From assembly GCA_029858545.1 (NCBI GenBank), contig JAOUFA010000093.1, positions 1 through 10,768 on the forward strand: DNA of 10,768 nt, written 5' to 3'. The position numbers were made by a program, and so were the translations under genes. The DNA comes from Betaproteobacteria bacterium. GTDB lineage: Bacteria > Pseudomonadota > Gammaproteobacteria > Burkholderiales > SG8-39. Shown here piece by piece: positions 1 through 5,471 of the stretch. The notes under the pieces are model-generated. The model made no database searches, was not told the origin of the DNA, and saw nothing but the letters and a program-made list of their open reading frames with translations. Each line of letters starts with the position of its first letter. The stretch's first letter is position 1.

Positions 1-664
1 GCATCGCGCGCGTATCGAATCCGGAGTTCGCGAGAGTCTGAAAGCCGATCCGATCCGCCTCGCGCTCGAAATCGCGCGTGTAGTTCAACTGGTGCTGGAT
101 GTCGCGCGCCTGCGCCACCGCCACCGCGCCACCCGCGAGGTCCGGACGCGAGCGCGCGAGCAGGATCGCCGCGATGACCGCCAGTGCAGTCGGCAACTGC
201 GCCTGCGCATCGGCGCTCACCATACGGGAAATATGACGCTGCGTCACATGCGCGATCTCGTGTGCCAGCACCGAGGCCAATTCCGATTCGCTGTCGGCGG
301 CAAGAAGCAGTCCAGTGTGCACGCCGACGAAACCGCCCGGCAGGGCAAAGGCGTTGATGGCCGGGTCACGGACCGCGAAGAACTGATAATCCGCCCCGCC
401 GCCCGGCGTCGCAGCCGTCAGCTGTCCGCCCAGTGTCGCGAGGTAGTCGGACACCTCCGCGTCGTCCACATAGGCCGGATTCGTGCGTATGCTGCGCATG
501 TACTCTTCGCCGATGCGACGCTCCAGCTGCGGGGAAAGGGCGCCGTCTCCGCCACCCAGGTCCGGTAGCGCTTGGCCGAGTGCCTGCGGCGCGCTGGCCA
601 CGGCAAGCCCCAGCAAGGCAGCGAATGTCCGCGGGTGACACAATATGGAGACAGGGGCAGGCAT
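1..664 (-). CDS. bepA: M48 family zinc metallopeptidase, BepA/YfgC-like (N-terminal part, runs off the left edge)
   Basis: This is a periplasmic zinc protease of the M48 family; the BepA type takes part in assembly and quality control of outer-membrane proteins. About 221 residues are visible before the gene leaves the window. The start is the ATG at 664-662. It gives a signal-peptide-like N-terminus: a short basic region, a hydrophobic stretch at residues 14-24, then Ala-rich residues to about 32. The zinc motif HEIAH is at residues 135-139. The third ligand is in NYTRDFEREAD, with Glu200 as the E of ExxAD. These positions are one less than the E. coli BepA residues I recall (136-140 and 201), which supports a BepA-type protein. 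BepA has C-terminal TPRs, but that part lies outside the window, so the exact subfamily is not proven. The gene is divergent from moaC with a 51-bp gap. Confidence 0.88.
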   Translation of the reverse strand, partial: MPAPVSILCHPRTFAALLGLAVASAPQALGQALPDLGGGDGALSPQLERRIGEEYMRSIRTNPAYVDDAEVSDYLATLGGQLTAATPGGGADYQFFAVRDPAINAFALPGGFVGVHTGLLLAADSESELASVLAHEIAHVTQRHISRMVSADAQAQLPTALAVIAAILLARSRPDLAGGAVAVAQARDIQHQLNYTRDFEREADRIGFQTLANSGFDTRAM

Positions 665-675
665 GCGCTTATGAT
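648..675 (+). promoter_or_regulatory. Weak candidate sigma-70 promoter for moaC
   Basis: A TATGAT hexamer at 670-675 matches five of six bases of the -10 consensus. A GAGACA hexamer at 648-653 matches four of six bases of the -35 consensus, and the spacer is 16 bp. It lies 40 bp upstream of the moaC start and overlaps the first codons of the divergent peptidase gene. Such matches arise often by chance, so this is only a candidate. Confidence 0.2.
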
Positions 676-715
676 ACCGCCCGGTTGAACGAGTTCCCTT
701 CTGGAGGACGCAAAG

Positions 716-1249
716 TTGGTGACAACAAGACGCTCGCGCAGTCTGACCCATTTCGACGCCGGCGGCCGCGCCCACATGGTCGACGTGGGCGCCAAAGCGA
801 AAACCCACCGCGTCGCCGTCGCTTCGGGCCGGATCCACATGCTGGCCCCGACATTGCACCGGGTGCTGCAAGGCGATGCAAAGAAGGGCGACGTCCTGGG
901 GATCGCGCGCATCGCGGCAATCCAGGGCGCCAAGCGCACCGCCGAACTGATCCCGCTGGCGCACCCGATCGCAATTACGCGGGTTGCGGTCGAGTTCCAG
1001 CCCGACATCGAAAATTGCTGCATTGCAATCACCGCAACCGTCGAGTGCAGTGGGCCGACCGGGGTGGAGATGGAGGCGCTCACCGCGGCGGCACTGGGCC
1101 TGTTGACCATCTACGACATGTTGAAAGCGGTGGACCGCGGCATGGAAATCCGGGATGTCCACCTGGACGAAAAGCGCGGCGGCAACTCGGGGCACTACCT
1201 ACGTGTTAGCAAGAAGAAGGCCAAATCCAAGCAACGGATGCGCCCATAA
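716..1249 (+). CDS. moaC: Cyclic pyranopterin monophosphate synthase MoaC
   Basis: MoaC works in the cytoplasm with MoaA to turn GTP into cyclic pyranopterin monophosphate, the first stable intermediate of molybdenum cofactor synthesis. The 177-residue protein aligns along nearly its whole length with E. coli MoaC. It has LTHFDAGGRAHMVDV near the start, KKGDV, IPLAHP, TGVEMEALTAA and LTIYDMLKAVD. Residues matching the E. coli catalytic set are present at a constant offset of six: Lys57, His83, Asp134 and Lys137. The C-terminus has an extra Lys/Arg-rich tail of about ten residues. The start is TTG at 716, seven bases after GGAGGA (703-708); GTG at 719 is the alternative. There is no other moa gene in view. 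It is 106 bp upstream of soxY on the same strand and probably a separate unit. Confidence 0.96.
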   Translation: MVTTRRSRSLTHFDAGGRAHMVDVGAKAKTHRVAVASGRIHMLAPTLHRVLQGDAKKGDVLGIARIAAIQGAKRTAELIPLAHPIAITRVAVEFQPDIENCCIAITATVECSGPTGVEMEALTAAALGLLTIYDMLKAVDRGMEIRDVHLDEKRGGNSGHYLRVSKKKAKSKQRMRP

Positions 1250-1322
1250 GAACATTTCCCCGCGGGGCGCTTCCCCCTCGAAGGCTAACTGGTTATTATT
1301 CTTTCGCTGCCCATGACAATTA

Positions 1323-1339
1323 CGGCAACGCGATTGCCG
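1323..1339. promoter_or_regulatory. Inverted repeat in the soxY leader
   Basis: CGGCAA (1323-1328) and TTGCCG (1334-1339) form a perfect 6-bp inverted repeat around CGCGA. It sits just before the GGAGGAGGG ribosome-binding site (1342-1350) of soxY. It could be an operator half-site pair or a hairpin in the 5' leader of the sox mRNA. Upstream is an AT-rich patch (about 1284-1303) with TATTAT at 1294-1299, a possible -10 element with no good -35. No regulator gene such as soxR is visible in the window. Confidence 0.35.
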
Positions 1340-1355
1340 ACGGAGGAGGGACGAC

Positions 1356-1814
1356 ATGAACGAAATACGCAGGATGGTGCTGAGGGGCGCCGGAGCCGCC
1401 GCGATGCTCGCCGCAGGACTGGTGGCGACGGGCCGGGCGTTCGCGGCAACCTGGAACAAGGACGCATTTGGCGCAAAGAACTCCCATGACGCGCTCGCGA
1501 GCCTCGGCGCGCAAAACGCGGTGCAAAGCAAGGACGTGATCATCGAGGCGCCGGAAATCGCCGAAAACGGCGCAGTGGTGCCGATCGAGGTGAGCAGCCA
1601 GGTACCCGGGACAAGGTCGATTTCGGTATTGATCGAGAAGAACCCGTTTCCGCTTACCGCCAAGTTCGACTTCACGCCCGAGGCGGTGCCATTCTTGAAG
1701 ATCAACGTCAAGATCAGCGAGTCGTCGCTCGTGCGCGTGGTCGCCGAAGCGGGTGGCAAGCATTTCGCGGCGAGCCGCGAAATCAAAGTCACCATCGGCG
1801 GTTGCGGCGGCTAA
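1356..1814 (+). CDS. soxY: Thiosulfate oxidation carrier protein SoxY
   Basis: SoxY is the periplasmic sulfur carrier of the Sox pathway. Thiosulfate and its intermediates stay bound to a cysteine near its C-terminus while other Sox enzymes act on them. The protein has 152 residues and ends in KVTIGGCGG, so the carrier residue is Cys150, on the flexible GGCGG arm typical of SoxY. The N-terminus has a twin-arginine signal: Arg5-Arg6 in IRRMVLR, a hydrophobic Ala/Gly stretch, and a likely cleavage after AFA at residue 30. This fits export of the folded SoxYZ complex by Tat. The ribosome-binding site GGAGGAGGG (1342-1350) fixes the ATG at 1356. It is the first gene of the sox operon, and soxZ follows after 21 bp. 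Confidence 0.96.
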   Translation: MNEIRRMVLRGAGAAAMLAAGLVATGRAFAATWNKDAFGAKNSHDALASLGAQNAVQSKDVIIEAPEIAENGAVVPIEVSSQVPGTRSISVLIEKNPFPLTAKFDFTPEAVPFLKINVKISESSLVRVVAEAGGKHFAASREIKVTIGGCGG

Positions 1815-1835
1815 CCGGACAAAGGGGAGAATGAC

Positions 1836-2147
1836 ATGGCAGGAGCGATGAAGGCGCGCGCAACCGTCAAGGACGGGATTGCCGACGTGCGAGTAGTGAT
1901 GAACCACCCGATGGAAACTGGTTTGCGCAAGGGCTCGGACGGCAAGTTCGTGCCCCAGCACTTTATCCAGAATATCACCGTGAAACTCAACGGCAGGACG
2001 GTCGTCGAAGGGCAGATCAGCCAGGCGGTTTCGCGTAACCCGGTGTTCTCGTTCCGCATCAAGGGGGCCAAATCGGGCGACAAGGTCCAGATCAGTTGGC
2101 TGGACAACAAGGGTGAGACCAACAATACGGAAGCAGCGGTCGCCTGA
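1836..2147 (+). CDS. soxZ: Thiosulfate oxidation carrier complex protein SoxZ
   Basis: SoxZ is the partner of SoxY; together they form the SoxYZ heterodimer that carries the substrate in the periplasm. The 103-residue protein has the usual family length and typical segments, including MNHPMETG near residue 26, FIQNITVKLNG, and a C-terminal KSGDKVQISWLDNKGE. It is a single immunoglobulin-like beta-sandwich in known structures. It has no signal peptide, as expected, because SoxZ is exported bound to the Tat-carrying SoxY. The start is the ATG at 1836, placed by the AAGGGGA ribosome-binding site at 1822-1828. The ATG at 1831 is out of frame. Confidence 0.96.
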   Translation: MAGAMKARATVKDGIADVRVVMNHPMETGLRKGSDGKFVPQHFIQNITVKLNGRTVVEGQISQAVSRNPVFSFRIKGAKSGDKVQISWLDNKGETNNTEAAVA

Positions 2148-2162
2148 CCGCCACGAGTAGCA

Positions 2163-2182
2163 CCGCGCGCGCGAGCGCGCGG
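2163..2182 (+). other. GC-rich hairpin with GNRA tetraloop between soxZ and soxA
   Basis: CCGCGCGC (2163-2170) pairs perfectly with GCGCGCGG (2175-2182) around a GCGA loop, which is a GNRA tetraloop. No run of T follows, so it does not look like an intrinsic terminator. It lies in the 69-bp gap between soxZ and soxA, upstream of the soxA ribosome-binding site (AGGAGGAGG, 2202-2210). It may be a stability or processing element that separates the levels of SoxYZ and SoxAX. That role is inference. Confidence 0.5.
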
Positions 2183-2216
2183 GTATCCGACCATCATCTA
2201 CAGGAGGAGGACGGCG

Positions 2217-3029
2217 ATGCATGCATACCGATGCAGCGCACTGGTGGTAGTCGCGGCCGCGTTGACGATCGCGACGGGACCTGCCTTTGCGCAAGACGAG
2301 AAGAGGGAAATCGAAAAATACCAGAAGATGATCGCGGAGGGCAGCCCGGTCGAACTCTTCGAACTCGAGGGCGAAGGTCTGTGGAAGAAGAAGCAGGGGC
2401 CGAAGAACGCATCGCTGGAGCAATGCGATCTCGGCCTGGGGGCCGGCGTGGTGAAAGGTGCATTCGTGAATTTGCCGCGCTACTTCAAGGACACCGACCG
2501 CGTCGAGGATCTCGAATCGAGGCTGCTCACCTGCATGATGACGCTGCAGGGGCGCAGTCGGGAGGAGGCGACCAAACGCACCTTCGGCAACGCCGACAAG
2601 CCTTCCGAAATGGAATACCTGGTCGCCTTCGTCGCGGGCGAATCGCGCGGTTCGCCCATCGCCATCAGCACCGCGCACCCCAAGGAAAGCGCGGCCTATG
2701 AACTGGGCCGGAAACTCTTCTTCTATCGCTCCGGAGCCTGGGACTTCTCCTGCGCCTCGTGCCACGGCGAAGAGGGAAAGCGGATCCGTATGCAGGAGTT
2801 GCCGGTGCTCAGCCTGCCGGCGGGGGCACGCCCCGCGTACTCGACCTGGCCGGCCTACCGGGTGTCGAACAGCCAGATGAAGAGCATGCAGTGGCGGCTG
2901 AACGACTGTTACCGCCAGATGCGCTTTCCCGAGCCGGGTTTCGCGTCCGACGCAACCATTGCCCTGACAATGTTCCTGGGCGTGACCGCCAATGACGAAC
3001 CGTACCGCGGTCCCGGAACAAAGCGCTGA
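2217..3029 (+). CDS. soxA: Sulfur oxidation c-type cytochrome SoxA (one-heme form)
   Basis: SoxA is the catalytic subunit of SoxAX. In the periplasm it joins thiosulfate to the cysteine of SoxY and passes electrons to the SoxX heme. The protein has 270 residues with a Sec signal peptide of about 25 residues (cleavage near FAQ). The one heme-binding motif is CASCH at residues 179-183. Cys231 in NDCYRQMRFPEPGF is the expected active-site cysteine that ligates this heme as a persulfide. In two-heme SoxA proteins the N-terminal half carries another CxxCH. Here that region has only Cys70 and Cys106, which probably form a disulfide, as in the Starkeya novella type. The start at 2217 follows a strong AGGAGGAGG site. 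soxX begins nine bases after the stop. Confidence 0.95.
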   Translation: MHAYRCSALVVVAAALTIATGPAFAQDEKREIEKYQKMIAEGSPVELFELEGEGLWKKKQGPKNASLEQCDLGLGAGVVKGAFVNLPRYFKDTDRVEDLESRLLTCMMTLQGRSREEATKRTFGNADKPSEMEYLVAFVAGESRGSPIAISTAHPKESAAYELGRKLFFYRSGAWDFSCASCHGEEGKRIRMQELPVLSLPAGARPAYSTWPAYRVSNSQMKSMQWRLNDCYRQMRFPEPGFASDATIALTMFLGVTANDEPYRGPGTKR

Positions 3030-3038
3030 GGAGGAACC

Positions 3039-3671
3039 ATGAACAAGCGAAACCTATTGACACTCGCTCTTGCGACCGCCGCGATCGCCGCCTGCGCCAC
3101 CTCACCCGTCGATCCGCGCCCGGCGTATTCAGAGTCCGACCTGCGTCAGATGGACGCCGTCCACCGGCGCGATTTCCACCCACGCGGCATTGCGAAGATG
3201 GATCGCTTCGATCTCGATCGCGTGCAGCGGGCCTGTAACCAGTACAAGGACAACCCGCCCGAGGATCTCGCCAAAGCGCTCCAGGCCGAGCAAATTGGCG
3301 CGATCAAGTTTCCCCAGGGAGAACTGCTCGGCGACTGGAAGAAGGGGCAGAAGATCGCGCAAAGCGGCCGGGGAATGACCTGGAGCGACAAGCCCGGAAG
3401 CGCGAACGGGGGCAGCTGCTACAACTGCCACCAGCTCTCGCCCGAAGAAGCCTCATACGGTACGCTGGGACCAAGCCTCAAGGGATTCGGCAAGTTGCGC
3501 GGCAATACCTCCGAGATCCAAAAATACACCTACGGCAAAATCTACAACTCGAAGGCGTACAGCGTCTGCTCGCCGATGCCGCGCATGGGGTACTCGGGAA
3601 CGCTCACCGAGGAGCAGATCAAGGACGTGGTCGCCTACCTCCTCGATCCCGCCTCGCCGGTGAACCGCTAG
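3039..3671 (+). CDS. soxX: Sulfur oxidation c-type cytochrome SoxX, likely lipoprotein
   Basis: SoxX is the electron-transfer partner of SoxA. It takes electrons from thiosulfate coupling and passes them to small cytochromes. The protein has 210 residues, longer than the short SoxX form, with about 100 residues between signal and heme domain. The heme motif is CYNCH at residues 127-131. The distal methionine is in SPMPRMGYSG (Met180 or Met183). The C-terminal TEEQIKDVVAYLLDP is a typical cytochrome c end helix. The signal peptide ends in IAAC, a lipobox with Cys19, so the mature protein may be lipid-anchored. Cys66 and Cys177 are extra cysteines that could form a disulfide. The start codon follows GAGGAGG, which directly trails the soxA stop. 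Confidence 0.95.
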   Translation: MNKRNLLTLALATAAIAACATSPVDPRPAYSESDLRQMDAVHRRDFHPRGIAKMDRFDLDRVQRACNQYKDNPPEDLAKALQAEQIGAIKFPQGELLGDWKKGQKIAQSGRGMTWSDKPGSANGGSCYNCHQLSPEEASYGTLGPSLKGFGKLRGNTSEIQKYTYGKIYNSKAYSVCSPMPRMGYSGTLTEEQIKDVVAYLLDPASPVNR

Positions 3672-3697
3672 GTTTCGGCGGTCGTTCCGGTTTCGAC

Positions 3698-3725
3698 GGG
3701 GCTTGGCCGCGGCCAGGCCCTTTTC
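3698..3725 (+). terminator. Intrinsic terminator between soxX and soxB
   Basis: GGGCTTGG (3699-3706) pairs with CCAGGCCC (3713-3720) with one G-U pair. The CCGCGG loop can pair further. TTTT follows at once (3721-3724). This is a convincing Rho-independent terminator shape. It lies inside the sox operon, 27 bp after soxX and just before the soxB ribosome-binding site, so it may lower or attenuate soxB expression rather than end the operon. Confidence 0.65.
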
Positions 3726-3746
3726 AATTTGGAGGGTTGATTAACT

Positions 3747-5450
3747 ATGCAAAGACGCGAGTTCCTCAGGCTTCTCGGGTTCGCGGCGGCAGCCGGCGCG
3801 AGCCTGCGGCCGGGAGTGAGCGAAGCTCAGGCGGCAGGCGAGATGTACGATCTTCCGGCCTTTGGCAACCTGAGTCTGCTCCACATCACCGACGTGCACG
3901 CGCAACTCCTGCCGGTGTACTTCCGCGAACCCGGTTTCAACATCGGCACCGGCCAGTCCGACGGGCAACCTCCGCATCTGGTCGGCGAGGCACTGCTCGC
4001 GCATTTCGGCCTGCGTCCCGGGACCGCGCTGGCGCATGCCTACACGCATCTCGACTTCGAGCGCGCGGCACGCCGCTATGGCAAGGTCGGCGGGTTCGCG
4101 CATCTCGCGACGCTGCTGAAAAGGATCCGCGCACAACGCCCCGATGCGCTCTTGCTCGACGGGGGAGATAGCTGGCAGGGCTCGGCAACCTCACTCTGGA
4201 CCCAGGGCGCGGATATGATCGGCGCGCAAAGGCTGCTGGGCGTGGACATCATGACCGGCCACTGGGAATTCACCTACGGCGCCGAGCGGGTCACGCAGGC
4301 GGTGGCCAAGGAACTCGCGCCGATCGAGTTCCTCGCGCAAAACGTCAAGACCCTGGATTTCGAGGACCCCGTATTCAAACCTTATACGATGCGTCGGATG
4401 AATGGCGTGCAACTGGCCGTCATCGGTCAGGCCTTCCCCTATACACCGATCGCCAATCCCCGCCACATGGTCGCGCAGTGGAGTTTTGGAATACAGGAAA
4501 GGCGCTTGCAGCAACTCGTCGACAATGCGCGCGCGGAAGGCGCGCAGGTCGTGGCGCTGCTTTCGCACAATGGCATGGACGTCGATCGCAAACTGGCATC
4601 GCGGGTAAGAGGCATCGACGTAATCCTCGGCGGCCATACTCACGACGGTATCCCTGCGCCGACGATCGTGGCAAACGCCGGCGGCCGGACCCTGGTGACC
4701 AATGCGGGATCGAACGGCAAATTCCTCGGCGTGCTGGACCTGCAGGTCAACGGAACACGGGTGACGGACTATCGCTACCGTCTGCTGCCCGTATTCGCCA
4801 ACCTACTCGCGCCGGACCGCGAGATGTCGACCTACATCGACACGGTGCGCGCGCCCTACGCAGACAGACTGGGCGAGAAGCTGGCGGTGACCGAGGGACT
4901 GCTTTACCGGCGCGGAAACTTCAATGGCAGCTTCGACCAGTTGATCCTCGATGCCCTGCGCCAGGAGAAGGAAGCGGAAATCGCCTTTTCGCCGGGTTTC
5001 CGCTGGGGCGCGACGCTGTTGCCGGGCGATACCATTACTTTCGAGGACGTGATGGACCAGACCGCAATCACCTACCCCCAGGTCACGCTCAATACGCTGA
5101 GCGGAGAGCAGATCAAGATGATCCTGGAGGACGTCTGCGACAATCTGTTCAATTCCGACCCCTACCTCCAGCAGGGTGGTGACATGGTGCGGGTGGGCGG
5201 CATGACCTACGCATGCGATCCGCGCGCTGCGATCGGCCACAGGATCCTCGACATGCGCCTGGCCGGCACGCCCATGCAGGCCGGCAAGCGATACAAGGTC
5301 GCAGGCTGGGCGCCGGTTGCCGAAGACGCGAGCGGCGAGCCGATCTGGGACTTGGTCGCGCGTTACCTGAGGGCGAAGCGGGTGGTCCCGCCGATCAAGC
5401 CGACCTTGCCTCGCCTAGTCGGGATGAAAGGGAACAAAGGAATCTCCTGA
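3747..5450 (+). CDS. soxB: Thiosulfohydrolase SoxB
   Basis: SoxB is a periplasmic dimanganese hydrolase of the 5'-nucleotidase/metallophosphoesterase superfamily. It cleaves the terminal sulfone from the S-thiosulfonate on SoxY and releases sulfate. The 567-residue protein has the usual SoxB length. The N-terminus has a Tat signal (RREFLRLLGF, Arg3-Arg4). Metal and catalytic motifs are in order: DVHAQ with Asp49 and His51, GGDSWQGS with Asp141, GHWEFT at 171-176 (the SoxB form of the GNHE motif), SHNGMD with His274, and GGHTHD with His297 and His299. The C-terminal 5'-nucleotidase domain is complete, with NGSFDQLILDAL and QVTLNTLSGEQIK. The ATG at 3747 follows GGAGGG (3731-3736). The gene ends 21 bp from a convergent glycosyltransferase gene. 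Confidence 0.97.
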   Translation: MQRREFLRLLGFAAAAGASLRPGVSEAQAAGEMYDLPAFGNLSLLHITDVHAQLLPVYFREPGFNIGTGQSDGQPPHLVGEALLAHFGLRPGTALAHAYTHLDFERAARRYGKVGGFAHLATLLKRIRAQRPDALLLDGGDSWQGSATSLWTQGADMIGAQRLLGVDIMTGHWEFTYGAERVTQAVAKELAPIEFLAQNVKTLDFEDPVFKPYTMRRMNGVQLAVIGQAFPYTPIANPRHMVAQWSFGIQERRLQQLVDNARAEGAQVVALLSHNGMDVDRKLASRVRGIDVILGGHTHDGIPAPTIVANAGGRTLVTNAGSNGKFLGVLDLQVNGTRVTDYRYRLLPVFANLLAPDREMSTYIDTVRAPYADRLGEKLAVTEGLLYRRGNFNGSFDQLILDALRQEKEAEIAFSPGFRWGATLLPGDTITFEDVMDQTAITYPQVTLNTLSGEQIKMILEDVCDNLFNSDPYLQQGGDMVRVGGMTYACDPRAAIGHRILDMRLAGTPMQAGKRYKVAGWAPVAEDASGEPIWDLVARYLRAKRVVPPIKPTLPRLVGMKGNKGIS

Positions 5451-5471
5451 ACGAGGCAGCGTCGGCGTCGC

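Noticed and set aside
433..1209. A 258-codon open frame on the + strand over the peptidase gene and moaC
   Set aside because: It overlaps moaC in another frame and the peptidase on the other strand; its Arg/Pro-rich product looks like a shadow frame.
1258..1267. CCCCGCGGGG after moaC as a terminator
   Set aside because: It is a short self-complementary run with almost no loop and is not followed by T residues.
1320..2765. A 481-codon open frame on the - strand opposite soxY, soxZ and soxA
   Set aside because: It crosses three clear sox genes and their gaps, has no known domain, and is explained by GC-rich codon bias.
716..5450. moaC as a functional part of the sox operon
   Set aside because: moaC supplies molybdenum cofactor, which SoxCD would need, but SoxCD is absent here. 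The 106-bp gap with its own leader elements suggests a separate unit, so the adjacency may be chance.
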